The translations under genes were made by a program, and so were the position numbers. This document shows, one piece after another, positions 1 to 9,075 of a stretch of 63,104 nucleotides of DNA. Under the pieces are notes generated by a model, which did no database searches, had not been told where the DNA came from, and saw nothing but the letters and a program-made list of their open reading frames with translations. Origin of the DNA: CAZJHX01 sp964545715 (GTDB taxonomy: Bacteria; Myxococcota_A; UBA9042; GCA-2863065). Each line of letters opens with the position of its first letter. Position 1 is the first letter of the stretch. The stretch lies in the NCBI GenBank assembly GCA_964545715.1, contig CAZJHX010000055.1:1-63104 (forward strand), read 5' to 3'.

Positions 1-156
1 GTCCTCAGACGTCCCCGTGTCGGTGGTCGCCGTGGTGTCGTCGCCCGTTGTCGCATCGCCGGTCTCGCCGTCCAGCGGATCGTCGCCACATCCGGCGGCC
101 AGGAACGAGCAGATGCAGACCAGGGTCAAAGAGAGAATGAAAGTTCGCGACTTCAT
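1..156 (-). CDS. Lipoprotein N-terminus, cut by window edge
   Basis: Reading the minus strand from ATG at 156 gives a clean type II signal peptide: MKSR, a hydrophobic run, then the lipobox LAAGC with the acylated Cys at residue 23. A Gly/Asp/Thr linker (TGDATTGDDTTATTDTGT) follows and is still open at base 1. Such Thr/Gly/Asp spacers are typical of surface lipoproteins in Myxococcota. The gene is divergent from the NDH-2 gene, with a 63-base spacer. Nothing of the functional domain lies in the window. Confidence 0.75.
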   Translation of the reverse strand, partial: MKSRTFILSLTLVCICSFLAAGCGDDPLDGETGDATTGDDTTATTDTGTSED

Positions 157-219
157 GGCAGGATTTTGTGCACTTTCGGGGGTTGTCCGCAAGGCTCAAC
201 GCGCTATCTTTCGTGTGAG

Positions 220-1533
220 ATGACCACCCCTCACATTGTGATTATCGGTGGCGGCTTCGGCGGCCTGTACGCGGCACGTGCGCTTCGGCGCGCCGGCGTT
301 CGCATCACGCTGCTGGACCGCAGCAACCACCATTGCTTCCAGCCGCTGCTGTATCAGGTGGCTACGGCGGCGCTCAGCGCGACCCAGATCGCCGCCCCGA
401 TCCGCAAGATTCTGGGCAAGCAGAAAAACGTCACCGTTCAGATGGCCGAAGTTGCGGCGGTCGACAAGGCTCGCAAGGTCGTCGTCACGAGAGACGACCG
501 CGAGATCGCGTACGACTACCTCATCATCGCCACCGGGGCCGGCCACGCCTACTTCGGCAAAGACGAGTGGGCGCGGCATGCCCCCGGCCTCAAGACCCTG
601 GACGACGCGTTGGAGATCCGCCGGCGCGTCCTGCTCGCCTTCGAGGCCGCCGAACGCGAGCAGGATCCGGAGGTCCGGCGCGCCCTGATGACGTTTGTGG
701 TTGTCGGCGCGGGCCCCACCGGCGTCGAGCTTGCGGGAGCCCTCAGCGAGATCGCGCGTCACACCCTGGCGCGGGACTTCCGCAACATCGACCCGGCCAC
801 GGCCGAAGTCATCCTGCTCGAGGCCGGAGACCGCGTCCTGGCCGCCTTCGACGAGCGCCTGTCACCAAAAGCCCGGCAGCAGCTGGAGGCTTTGGGCGCC
901 AAGGTCCGCACGGGCACTCTCGTCACCCACATCGACGAATCGGGCGTGCGCATCGGCGACGAGCACATCCCGGCGCGCACCGTGCTCTGGGCTGCCGGTG
1001 TCGCCGGCTCACCGCTGGCCCGCACGCTGGACACCCCGCTCGACCGCGCAGGTCGCGTCCTGGTGGAGCCCGACCTCAGCATTCCGGACCACCCGGAGGT
1101 CTTTGTAGTCGGCGACCTGGCCGCGCTGGAGCAGGACGGCGAGCTCGTCCCCGGGGTCGCCCCCGCCGCGATCCAGGGAGGGCGCCACGCCGCGAGCACC
1201 ATCAAGCGGGCGATGAAGCAGGAAGAGCCCAAGCCGTTCCGCTATCTGGACAAGGGCTCCCTGGCCACCATCGGCCGCAGCCGCGCCGTGGGCCAGGCCC
1301 TGGGCGGTCGCTTCACAGGCCTGCTCGCCTGGCTGATGTGGGCCCTCATCCACGTGATGTTCCTGGTCGGCTTCCGCAATCGCCTGGTGACTCTGCTGGA
1401 CTGGGTCTGGTCGTACGTTACCTACAACCGCGGCGCGCGCCTTATCCTCACCGAGGAGGCCGCAGCGGGCGGACGCTACCCGGCCATCGAACCCGCGGAC
1501 GCGGCCCGGCCGGCTAAGGCGGACTCAGCTTAA
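220..1533 (+). CDS. ndh: Type II NADH:quinone oxidoreductase (NDH-2)
   Basis: The 437-residue protein is a single-subunit, non-proton-pumping NADH dehydrogenase that passes electrons from NADH through FAD to membrane quinone. Visible motifs are the FAD-binding GGGFGG at residues 10-15, the NADH-binding VGAGPTGVE at 162-170 and the second FAD motif VVGDL at 296-300. A C-terminal amphipathic/hydrophobic segment (about 365-400, Trp-rich) fits the usual membrane anchor. The length matches the family. ATG at 220 is chosen because homology begins there; the in-frame upstream extension to 166 looks non-coding. The 3' end overlaps the convergent lipoprotein gene by 20 bases. Confidence 0.92.
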   Translation: MTTPHIVIIGGGFGGLYAARALRRAGVRITLLDRSNHHCFQPLLYQVATAALSATQIAAPIRKILGKQKNVTVQMAEVAAVDKARKVVVTRDDREIAYDYLIIATGAGHAYFGKDEWARHAPGLKTLDDALEIRRRVLLAFEAAEREQDPEVRRALMTFVVVGAGPTGVELAGALSEIARHTLARDFRNIDPATAEVILLEAGDRVLAAFDERLSPKARQQLEALGAKVRTGTLVTHIDESGVRIGDEHIPARTVLWAAGVAGSPLARTLDTPLDRAGRVLVEPDLSIPDHPEVFVVGDLAALEQDGELVPGVAPAAIQGGRHAASTIKRAMKQEEPKPFRYLDKGSLATIGRSRAVGQALGGRFTGLLAWLMWALIHVMFLVGFRNRLVTLLDWVWSYVTYNRGARLILTEEAAAGGRYPAIEPADAARPAKADSA

Positions 1534-2575
1534 AGATGTAGTCGCCGAAGTCCTCGATCAGCAGCCCGTCCACCACAAACCAGTAGGTCGTCCCCGCCGC
1601 CAATATCACCTCCCAGGTGCCGGTCACGGCCAGGTCCCCGCTGTAATCCACGCACCCGCCCGCCACATCGGGACACGTGGTCGTCACGTAGACGATGGTC
1701 GCGGCGCCGAACAAGCTGACCTGATGCGCCCCGTCCACCTGCGCTTCATAGCGATAGACGACATCGGGCAGCACATCCCCGCGCCAGGCGTCGATGCCGC
1801 ACCCGCCGTCGGTGTCCAAATCATCCAGCGCCCAGGCGGTATTGCCCTCGGCCTCAAACGGCAGCGTGTCGATAACCACGGCAGCCTCACACGTGTCCCC
1901 CACCTGGGCGTCGCCCACCGTGCACCGCGCGCTGTCCGCACCGGCGTACGGACAATGCAAGCCGGCCGAAAACTCCATATTGGCCAACGCCGCGTAGGTC
2001 AGCCGGCACTGCACGCTGTCGCCCGATGTCGCCCCCGCCACCCCCTCGGCCCCAAACGCCGCGCAGCCGGCCATGCAAGCCTCCAATTCCGCCCACACCG
2101 CGGGACACCCGGCCATCACGAAGTCACAGTAGTTCTCGCAGAGGCTCCCGCAGACGCCGCCACCGCTGATCCCGGCCGTCTCGCAACCGACCGCGTCGCC
2201 GCCGCCCTCGAGCCCCTCAGCGATCTCGGTCCGGCACCCCAGGTCCCACGGCAGCCGCGAGCACAAGTCCCCGCAGTCGAACACGCTGGGATACTGCCCA
2301 TAACCCGACGACTCAGGACAAACCAGGTCCACCTGAGCGCAATAATGCGCGCACGTCGGTCCCTCCACGACATCCGCCGTGTCGGTCACATCGGTGGCGT
2401 CAGCCACATCCAGCACCTCGCCCGGGTCGGACGTGGGCGGCACATCGGCCACCACGTCAGGCGCGACCGCCGCATCGGAAACAACGTCCGCGGGCACGTC
2501 GGAGGGCGCCGCCACCACATCGTCGTCGGAACAGCCGACCAACCCAAGTCCCAAGACCACACAGAGCCACCGCAT
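1514..2575 (-). CDS. Cys-rich lipoprotein with PPC-like C-terminal domain
   Basis: This 353-residue protein has a lipoprotein signal with lipobox LGLVGC (Cys15), a long Asp/Val/Ala/Thr linker (repeated DVxD units to about residue 65), and a Cys-rich middle with about 14 cysteines. The C-terminal 120 residues resemble the bacterial pre-peptidase C-terminal (PPC) beta-sandwich: DVVYRYEAQ, an XVYVTTxCPD segment and GTTYWFVVDG. It is probably on the outer membrane or cell surface. The PPC assignment rests on pattern, not on a search. Its function is unknown. Confidence 0.7.
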   Translation of the reverse strand: MRWLCVVLGLGLVGCSDDDVVAAPSDVPADVVSDAAVAPDVVADVPPTSDPGEVLDVADATDVTDTADVVEGPTCAHYCAQVDLVCPESSGYGQYPSVFDCGDLCSRLPWDLGCRTEIAEGLEGGGDAVGCETAGISGGGVCGSLCENYCDFVMAGCPAVWAELEACMAGCAAFGAEGVAGATSGDSVQCRLTYAALANMEFSAGLHCPYAGADSARCTVGDAQVGDTCEAAVVIDTLPFEAEGNTAWALDDLDTDGGCGIDAWRGDVLPDVVYRYEAQVDGAHQVSLFGAATIVYVTTTCPDVAGGCVDYSGDLAVTGTWEVILAAGTTYWFVVDGLLIEDFGDYIFKLSPP

Positions 2576-2640
2576 GCCGCGATCATACCGCCCAGGGCCG
2601 CCGCGCCACAGCCCCCACGGCTCATAACGCCGGAATCGGC

Positions 2641-3855
2641 TTAGAAGCGGGTCAGCGACATCGCGCCCGCGTCGTTGAGCACGCCCTGCTTCGCCAGCTC
2701 CTGGGCGAGCTCGTCGACCAGGTTTGTGTGCTCGAAAACTCTGTTCATCGTGTAGACGACGCGCACTGCGGCCTTGTCCAGGGTCTCGAGGGTGTCTCGG
2801 GAGTCACGGAGGCTGATCAGGAGGAAGCGCTGGGCAGCGACCTGCAGCAGCAGGCGCGTCATGTGCTTCAACAGATCATCCGAGGTCGTGAACGGCGACT
2901 GCAGCCAGTAGTTGGCTGCATAGTTGGTGAAGATCGTATCCATGCGGGCGCGCTGGCGCTCGATGACTCTGGCTCGGCGGCCCTGGTACTCGGACCAGAT
3001 CTCCGAGACGCCGGGGCGTGGATCGACGTCGCTGGCGTAGGACTTCAGCACGTCGACGATGAGGTCGCGGAACGCGGGCTTGGCGTCCGAAGCGGCGCCC
3101 AGGCGGATCAAGCGGTGAACCAGCGCGAGGGCGAGTGACGCCGGGACCGCGCGCTCTTCCTGCGCGCCTACCAGCTTGATGCGGAACTCGGCATCTCTCA
3201 ACGGGTCAGCCGCGCGGGCGATGCGGTCGATGACGTCGTCCGGGGCGTCCTTGTGTAGGAAGCCCGTCGTGGCATTGGCGAAGGAGACCATCCACATCAA
3301 GCGGTGCTCGATCGGGTGCGTCTTCATCGCGAGCAGATCGAGCATGAACTGCCGCACGTCGTTGATATGGCCCGTGTAGGCGCTGGCGGTCGTCTGGAGG
3401 CGCTCGACCGGCACCAGGCGACCGGCGTCGCTGACGTCCATCTGTACGAAGTCCATCGCGTCATCGGTCAGCAGCGCGAGGCGGGCCACCTGCGGGCAGG
3501 ACATGGCGCCGGTGAGTTCGAAGTGGCCGTCGACCTCCGTGATCTGCCTGGGGTAGACCGCGCACGGATCGGGCAGAAAGGCCTGGCCCAGGTGCTTGTG
3601 GACGTTGCATAGGCCGGCCTGCAAAAAGCGGCAGGAGCCGTCCTTGTTCTGGTTCAGCACCGCGAAGGCCGGCTCGTTCCAGTCGCATTTGCGCACGCCG
3701 TCCTCAAACTGAAGTGCCGGCAGGCCACGCTTCAGCGCGTTGTAGCCGGCCTCGTCGACCGCGACCTTGAGTCCGCTGCAGCACGTGTCTTCGCAGTCCG
3801 CGCCCAGGCACTCGAAGCCCGTCATGTACCGAAAGGTCAGAAGCTTCTTGTCCAT
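2641..3855 (-). CDS. FliB-like Cys-cluster protein (lysine N-methylase family)
   Basis: The 404-residue cytoplasmic protein starts with MTGFECLGADCEDTCC, the hallmark of the FliB/YkgJ zinc- or iron-cluster families. A second cluster follows (CRFLQAGLCNVHKHLG and PDPCAVYPRQ). FliB methylates lysines of flagellin in Salmonella; members in other phyla act on unknown substrates. The length fits FliB-type proteins. ATG at 3855 is chosen because it directly precedes the conserved region; a GTG at 3888 would add 11 unconserved residues. A TATACT hexamer just upstream could be a -10 box. No flagellar genes are in view. Confidence 0.75.
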   Translation of the reverse strand: MDKKLLTFRYMTGFECLGADCEDTCCSGLKVAVDEAGYNALKRGLPALQFEDGVRKCDWNEPAFAVLNQNKDGSCRFLQAGLCNVHKHLGQAFLPDPCAVYPRQITEVDGHFELTGAMSCPQVARLALLTDDAMDFVQMDVSDAGRLVPVERLQTTASAYTGHINDVRQFMLDLLAMKTHPIEHRLMWMVSFANATTGFLHKDAPDDVIDRIARAADPLRDAEFRIKLVGAQEERAVPASLALALVHRLIRLGAASDAKPAFRDLIVDVLKSYASDVDPRPGVSEIWSEYQGRRARVIERQRARMDTIFTNYAANYWLQSPFTTSDDLLKHMTRLLLQVAAQRFLLISLRDSRDTLETLDKAAVRVVYTMNRVFEHTNLVDELAQELAKQGVLNDAGAMSLTRF

Positions 3856-3909
3856 TGCCACGGCAGTATAGCGCCGGGTTGAGCGCACGACGAGATCGTG
3901 GTCTCTAGT

Positions 3910-5115
3910 ATGCGCATGTCGTCCCTCGTGCTCAGCGGTCGCTACCTACAGCTGGCGTGGCGGTTGCTCGTCCGCAGCAGACGACGCACGCTCTTGACGC
4001 TGGGGTCGCTGGTCTTCGGCGTCCTGGTCCTCATCGTCTCTCTGGCGGTGACCCAGGCCGGTCTGGCGTCCCAGATCGAGCAGGTCTGCCGCGCCACCTC
4101 CGGGCACGTTCAGCTGCAGGCGCCGCGCTTCTTCGAGACGCACAAGGCCTCGCTGGCCCTCCAACCCATCCCGCTGCAGCGCCTGCAAGCCATCGCCCCA
4201 CAAATTCAGGGCACTGAAGTGCGGCACGTGCTCTCGGGGGTCCTCACCGGGACCAGCGAAGACGGACACGTGGTCGTCGGCCGCGGCGTGCCGGATCGCC
4301 TCGCAGCCTCAGAACCGCCCTACCCCATCGAGATCGGCGCCTACGCTGCTGACAGCCTCGGCGTCTCTGCCGGCGACTCCATCACGCTGACCTATCGCCG
4401 CGCTGACGCTCAGTACGCCAGCACCGCCTTGAAAATCGCCGCCGTCACCGATGAAGGCACGCCCACCGGCAACCGGCGCCGCATCACCATCAACGGGGCC
4501 GTCGCGGACAAGCTCCTCGGCCTGGCTGGGCGCGCTCACCGCCAGCTGATCTTTACCGACAGCGCCGCAGACGCCGACCAGGTCGCCGCCGCGCTACGCA
4601 CCGGGCTGGGAGCCGACGTGCGCGTGCTCACGTGGCACGAGGTGAACCCCCAGATGCGCCGCTACTCCCGCTACGGCCGCTCGATGCTCATGCTGCTGAC
4701 CGGCATCGTCGGCATGCTCAGCCTCTTCGGCGTGGCCAGCCTCATCGTCATGAGCGTGGCCGAGCGCTCCCACGAGCTGGCGATGATGGCCGCCGTCGGC
4801 ATGACGCCCGCGCAAATCATCTTCTGCGTTCTGGCCGAAGGGGCCGTCCTGGGTCTTACGACGCTGGCCACCGCGGCCCCCATCGCATGGGCGCTGCTCA
4901 CGTACCTGGCCTCCAACGGCATCGATCTGACCCCCGCATCCGGCGAGGCGATCGTGCTGGACGGCGTTCGCCTCGAGATGCTGGTCCATCCCGTCCTGAG
5001 CTGGTCACACTTCGCCCTGGCCGCCGGCGTGGTTCTGCTCACCAGCCTGCTGGCCTCCCTCGGCGTCGCCTTGCGCGTGGCCACCCGCGATCCTTTCGCC
5101 GGGATGCGCTCGTAA
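3910..5115 (+). CDS. ABC transporter permease, FtsX/MacB/LolCE type
   Basis: This roughly 400-residue inner-membrane protein has the FtsX-family topology. One N-terminal helix (about 18-42) is followed by a large periplasmic domain of about 200 residues, then three helices (about 252-280, 300-330 and 365-392). The helix after the periplasmic domain leads into the cytoplasmic loop motif VMSVAERSHELAMMAAVGMT, which couples to the ATPase. Members export lipoproteins or lipids, or act in cell division. There is no adjacent ATPase; the nearest is at 14915-15577. The start is ATG 3910, with ATG 3916 and GTG 3898 as alternatives. It is divergent from the FliB-like gene with about 54 bases between. 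Confidence 0.85.
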   Translation: MRMSSLVLSGRYLQLAWRLLVRSRRRTLLTLGSLVFGVLVLIVSLAVTQAGLASQIEQVCRATSGHVQLQAPRFFETHKASLALQPIPLQRLQAIAPQIQGTEVRHVLSGVLTGTSEDGHVVVGRGVPDRLAASEPPYPIEIGAYAADSLGVSAGDSITLTYRRADAQYASTALKIAAVTDEGTPTGNRRRITINGAVADKLLGLAGRAHRQLIFTDSAADADQVAAALRTGLGADVRVLTWHEVNPQMRRYSRYGRSMLMLLTGIVGMLSLFGVASLIVMSVAERSHELAMMAAVGMTPAQIIFCVLAEGAVLGLTTLATAAPIAWALLTYLASNGIDLTPASGEAIVLDGVRLEMLVHPVLSWSHFALAAGVVLLTSLLASLGVALRVATRDPFAGMRS

Positions 5116-5191
5116 CTCTCGACTGAGACGCGCTCGGATGCTAATGCTGGGTTGACTCACACTCACAACCACATTTTTGAGGAATGTCTGA

Positions 5192-5785
5192 ATGAAGCGC
5201 ACTTTGGCTCTGGCACTGGCCCTTGTTTTGACCGGCACGATCGGCTGCTCCAAGGACGACGACGCCCCCGCAACCGGCGAAAACGGTGAGATCACCTGGG
5301 CGACAGGACAGTTCAACGTCACGGCCACGCACGTCGAGGACAGCTGCTTTGACGGCGCCGCCGAGCTCATCGCCCTTGGCGCGGGCAACACCGAGCGAGA
5401 CTTCGACACCCCGCTGCAGTTCCTCGGCTCCGACCAGATCCCGGGCGACGTCACCATCCGCCTCATCGAGCCCTTCGGGGAGAGCACCGGCTCCAAGCTG
5501 GTTCGCAACGACGCCGGCCTGCTGAGCTGGGACCCGCCGGCAACCCGCAAGGACGTCGACCTGGGCGGCCTCGACGAGAAGAAGACCTACGACGGCTGCA
5601 TCGCGGACTTCACCATCAAGTACGCCGGCGAGCCCAAGAGCGTGGCCGGCGTCGTCGAGTTCGTCGGCAAGATGACCTTCACGGTCGACAAGATGAACGA
5701 CAATGAGAACTGCCCCGTCGTCGCCGAAGGCAAAGCCCTGCCGTGCAGCGTCGAGGTCGACATGACGGCGCGCCAGGCCCAGTAG
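5192..5785 (+). CDS. Small lipoprotein, unknown function
   Basis: The 197-residue protein has a textbook lipoprotein signal (MKRT, Ala/Leu core, lipobox TGTIGC, Cys19) and a mature domain of about 175 residues with four further cysteines. A GAGGAA Shine-Dalgarno-like stretch precedes the ATG. TTGACT at 5152-5157 upstream could be a -35 element, but no good -10 follows. Only 11 bases separate it from the next gene, so it may head the plus-strand Rieske operon. I do not recognise the family. Confidence 0.75.
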   Translation: MKRTLALALALVLTGTIGCSKDDDAPATGENGEITWATGQFNVTATHVEDSCFDGAAELIALGAGNTERDFDTPLQFLGSDQIPGDVTIRLIEPFGESTGSKLVRNDAGLLSWDPPATRKDVDLGGLDEKKTYDGCIADFTIKYAGEPKSVAGVVEFVGKMTFTVDKMNDNENCPVVAEGKALPCSVEVDMTARQAQ

Positions 5786-5796
5786 CCGCGCCCCTC

Positions 5797-6582
5797 GTGC
5801 CTTCACCCATCGGTCGTGTCGTCTCCCAGACGATCCCAGTCGCCGACCTGACGTCTGACGCCGTCGACGCCATGTGGGGCGTCTTTCGCTTTGCCTATGA
5901 CGACGTCGCGCGCGAGCGCTTCGAGAGCGACCTGGCGTCCAAGACCGACGTGATCCTGCTGCACGACGGCGGCGACGACCGCATCGTCGGCTTCTCCACC
6001 CTGGTGACCAGCGCACACGTGGTGCAGGGTCGCCAGGTGGTCGCCGTATTCTCCGGCGACACGATCATCGAGCCCGCATACTGGGGTCAGACGGCGCTCC
6101 AACGCGCATTTCTCTCGTACGTCGTGCGCTGCAAGCTGCGCCATCCGCTGACGCCTGTGTACTGGTTCTTGATCACCAAGGGCTACAAGACGTACCTGCT
6201 GCTGGCGCGCAACTTCCCGGAGCACTGGCCGCGCTACGACCAGGCCACGCCCGCCTGGCAGGCCGCCGTCATCGACGAGTTTGCGCGCTCGCGCTACGCC
6301 GACGAGTACCAGCCGGCGCTGGGGATCCTGCGTCACAAGGACGCAGTCGGTAAGCTCAAGTCGGACGTCGCCCCCATCGAGGGCGCGCTGCTCGATTACC
6401 CCGACATCCGCTTCTTCGTGGAGCGCAACCCCGGCCACGCCGACGGCGACGAGCTGTGCAGCATCGGCCGCGTCAACAGCCGCCTGTGGGCCTCCTACAT
6501 GACCAAGCTGGCGCGCCGGGCACTCTCCCACGCGACCGGCGGACTGCTACCGCTGGGACAGCGCCGCTCCAACCCGTCGTGA
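5797..6582 (+). CDS. GNAT-fold-like protein of an oxygenase operon
   Basis: This 261-residue soluble protein has no signal peptide. The segment from about 55 to 115 (IVGFSTLVT, then a beta strand, then SGDTIIEPAYWGQTALQRAF) has the strand-turn-helix pattern of a GNAT acetyltransferase acetyl-CoA site. The canonical Q/RxxGxG/A is degenerate, so this is tentative. GTG at 5797 is the first plausible start after the lipoprotein stop. The 3' end overlaps the diiron gene by 4 bases (GTGA), indicating translational coupling and a shared pathway with the downstream oxygenases. Confidence 0.7.
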   Translation: MPSPIGRVVSQTIPVADLTSDAVDAMWGVFRFAYDDVARERFESDLASKTDVILLHDGGDDRIVGFSTLVTSAHVVQGRQVVAVFSGDTIIEPAYWGQTALQRAFLSYVVRCKLRHPLTPVYWFLITKGYKTYLLLARNFPEHWPRYDQATPAWQAAVIDEFARSRYADEYQPALGILRHKDAVGKLKSDVAPIEGALLDYPDIRFFVERNPGHADGDELCSIGRVNSRLWASYMTKLARRALSHATGGLLPLGQRRSNPS

Positions 6583-7754
6583 GCACCGTGGCGTCACGCC
6601 CCCTCGAAAGCGATCTGAGAACCACCAAGAAGCTGGCGCTGAACCTGCGCCGCAACCGCGCCCAATCCCAAGGCGAGTCGCTCGACACCCTGGCCGCCGA
6701 ATTCGACTACGACGCCTGCAAGTCGGCGCCCTGGAACCCGCCCGAGCTGTCGCTGATGTGGGGGACGCCTCTGTGGGATCAGGCCTCGGAAAGCCAGCGC
6801 CTGGTCCTCAACCACCTCTTCTGGGTCGCCTATTACAGCCAGATCATCTCCGCAGAGATCGCGACGATCTTCTTCAACCAGACCGCCGCCGCGGGTCTGT
6901 ACACCATCGAGGACTTTCGAATCGTCTGCGACAGCCTGGACCTGGAGTCATCCCAGGAGCGCAGCCACATCGCCGCATTCAAGACGGTCGCTGAGGCCAC
7001 CGAGGACGCGCTCTTCGGTCGCCGCCTCTTCACGTACCCAATGCGCTCGCTGTACGTAGAGACCATGATCTTTCGCAACGCCAACTGGGCCAAGCGACTG
7101 TGGCGCCGCCTGCAGCTCCAGGCGTTTGTCCTGCTGTCGTCCGGCAACGCGTTCATGGCGTCCCAGTACCTGACAGTCCGCGGCATGCGCACGCTCAACG
7201 GCAAGCTGGTCCAGCACAAGCTCAGCACGTGGACCCAGAGCCTGCCCGACCCCGACGTGGCGCCAATCCCCGCACGGATCAGCCACCTGCACTTTCTAGA
7301 CGAGTCGTTTCACTTCAACACCAGCACCATCGTCGGCACAGAGGTCGTCAACTCCCTGAAGCCCCCGACCGCCTTCGAACGCATGGCCGCCAACATGGGG
7401 ATCCGCGGCTGTCAGAAGGACCACTACGACGTCAGCCAGATCATCAACGGCATCTTCTGGTACGACCCGGCCGCCTACCAGACCATGTACGACGTACTGC
7501 GCTCGCCCGTCTTCGGCATGGATGACGGCGGCGCGCGACAGATGTTGGCAGCGTGTTTCGGCAAAGAAAACGAGGGGCTGCACGCGGCCTTCAAGACCCA
7601 CGAGATCGCCGCCGACTCCTATCGGGCGTACGTGGAGCCGCTGTCGTTCATCGCCGAAAAGAACAAGGCCATGAGCATCATGAAGAGCAACACCGTCGAG
7701 CGCTACCTGCGCAGCAACCGCCGCGCACTCAAGCGGTTTGGAGCGCCGGTGTGA
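6579..7754 (+). CDS. Ferritin-like diiron protein, AurF-like oxygenase candidate
   Basis: This helical 391-residue protein carries a credible diiron ligand set: Glu93 in SAEIATIFF, an ExxH at Glu127/His130 (QERSHIAAF) and a second ExxH at Glu242/His245 (LDESFHF). This matches the four-helix ferritin-like fold of N-oxygenases and related diiron oxygenases. GTG at 6579 overlaps the upstream stop, and the gene overlaps the following ferredoxin by 4 bases. The ferredoxin is the natural electron donor for it or for the Rieske enzyme. Substrate unknown; the AurF relation is inferred from ligand spacing and context. Confidence 0.78.
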   Translation: MSTVASRPLESDLRTTKKLALNLRRNRAQSQGESLDTLAAEFDYDACKSAPWNPPELSLMWGTPLWDQASESQRLVLNHLFWVAYYSQIISAEIATIFFNQTAAAGLYTIEDFRIVCDSLDLESSQERSHIAAFKTVAEATEDALFGRRLFTYPMRSLYVETMIFRNANWAKRLWRRLQLQAFVLLSSGNAFMASQYLTVRGMRTLNGKLVQHKLSTWTQSLPDPDVAPIPARISHLHFLDESFHFNTSTIVGTEVVNSLKPPTAFERMAANMGIRGCQKDHYDVSQIINGIFWYDPAAYQTMYDVLRSPVFGMDDGGARQMLAACFGKENEGLHAAFKTHEIAADSYRAYVEPLSFIAEKNKAMSIMKSNTVERYLRSNRRALKRFGAPV

Positions 7755-8044
7755 CCACGCATCGGCTCGAGTTCACCAACCCGGCGCACCGAGCCATCGA
7801 GCTGCCGCGCGGGGTCAACCTGTCCGAGGCGCTGGACATCCATACGTCGCCCATCCTCTTCGGCTGTCGCACCGGGCTGTGCGGCACCTGCCTGATCCTG
7901 GTGGACGTCCTCCAAGGCGAGCTGCCGCCACCGAACGCCGAGGAGCTGGAGGTGCTCGATATCTGCGCGCCCGACGAGCCCACCGCGCGCCTGGCCTGCC
8001 AGATCGAGCTCACCGCCGACCTGCGCATCACCCGCCAGACATGA
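7751..8044 (+). CDS. Plant-type [2Fe-2S] ferredoxin
   Basis: The 97-residue protein has the plant-type cluster ligands Cys39, Cys44 and Cys47 (GCRTGLCGTC) and Cys83 (ARLACQI), spaced as in CX4CX2C...C ferredoxins. It should shuttle single electrons to the neighbouring diiron and Rieske oxygenases. GTG at 7751 overlaps the previous stop by 4 bases, and its own stop overlaps the Rieske ATG by 4 bases. No ferredoxin reductase is encoded nearby. Confidence 0.93.
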   Translation: MTTHRLEFTNPAHRAIELPRGVNLSEALDIHTSPILFGCRTGLCGTCLILVDVLQGELPPPNAEELEVLDICAPDEPTARLACQIELTADLRITRQT

Positions 8045-9063
8045 GATTCGACGACTTCTGGTACGTCGTGGCCGAGTCCCACGAGCTCTCCAACAACGCC
8101 GTCCTGGGCCGCAAGGTGCTGGACGCCTGGCTGGTCTGCTTTCGCGACAAAGATGGGCGCGCACGCGTACTCGAAGACCGCTGCCTGCACCGCAACGCGC
8201 AGCTCTCCCTGGGGCGCATCGACAAAGCCGGCCACCTTCAGTGCCCCTACCACGGCTGGTGCTACGACGCCGACGGCCGCGTCGCCCGCGTACCCTCGCT
8301 GGGTCCCGACCAGGAGAAGCTCGGCAACCGCCAGGCCCGCACCTACGACGTGATCGAGCAGGACGACCTCGTCTACGTCCGGCTTGCAGAGCAGCCCACC
8401 GTCGACCAGCTGCCCTTCGCCATGCCCAGCTACAAGGCGCCCGGCTACCACACCATCCGCCTGCAAAACCGCTTCGCCAACACCGTCACAAACTGCGCCG
8501 AAAACTTCGTCGACATCCCGCACACGGCATACGTGCACAGCGGTATCTTCCGCGACGAGGCCGGCGAGCCCCTGGAGGCCACCGTCGAGCGCAAAAACGG
8601 GGCCGTCCATGTGGAGTATCACGGCGAGCGCGCCAACCTGGGCGTCTTCGCCTGGTTCTTGAACCCCAGCGGCCGTCCCATCGAGCACCGCGACAACTTC
8701 CATATGCCCAACGTCACGAGCGTGGAGTATGTCCTGCAGCGCGGGCACTTCTTCATCACGTCTCAGTGCATCCCCACCGCCGATGACGAGACCCTGGTCT
8801 ACACCGACTTGACCTACAACTACGGCCTGTGGACGCGTCCGGCCGCGTGGTTCGTCAAGCGCCACGGCCAGAACATCATCGACCAGGATCTCGACATCCT
8901 GAAAAACCAGATGTCGGTCATCGACAAGTACGGCGAGAAGTTCGCCAACACGCCCGCCGACATCATCCACGTGTTCATCGAGTCCATCCGCAACGCCATC
9001 GCCGCCGGCGACGACCCGCGCGACCTGCCCGACAAGTCGCAGCCGATCCGCTTCTGGGTGTGA
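8041..9063 (+). CDS. Rieske non-heme iron oxygenase, alpha-type subunit
   Basis: The 340-residue protein has an N-terminal Rieske [2Fe-2S] domain, Cys48-x-His50 and Cys68-x2-His71 (CPYHGW). The catalytic domain has the mononuclear iron motif NCAENFVDIPHTAYVH, with Asp158 as bridging residue and His161 and His166 as iron ligands. The layout resembles VanA/PaO-type monooxygenases and demethylases. The ATG overlaps the ferredoxin stop. It probably hydroxylates or oxidatively modifies an aromatic, sterol-like or lipid substrate; specificity cannot be read from sequence. Confidence 0.92.
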   Translation: MRFDDFWYVVAESHELSNNAVLGRKVLDAWLVCFRDKDGRARVLEDRCLHRNAQLSLGRIDKAGHLQCPYHGWCYDADGRVARVPSLGPDQEKLGNRQARTYDVIEQDDLVYVRLAEQPTVDQLPFAMPSYKAPGYHTIRLQNRFANTVTNCAENFVDIPHTAYVHSGIFRDEAGEPLEATVERKNGAVHVEYHGERANLGVFAWFLNPSGRPIEHRDNFHMPNVTSVEYVLQRGHFFITSQCIPTADDETLVYTDLTYNYGLWTRPAAWFVKRHGQNIIDQDLDILKNQMSVIDKYGEKFANTPADIIHVFIESIRNAIAAGDDPRDLPDKSQPIRFWV

Positions 9064-9075
9064 TATCAACGCGGC

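Noticed and set aside
1..199. Minus-strand frame 5-199 as a gene
   Set aside because: A different frame in the same place (ATG 156) gives a proper lipoprotein signal; the 5-199 frame is basic and structureless.
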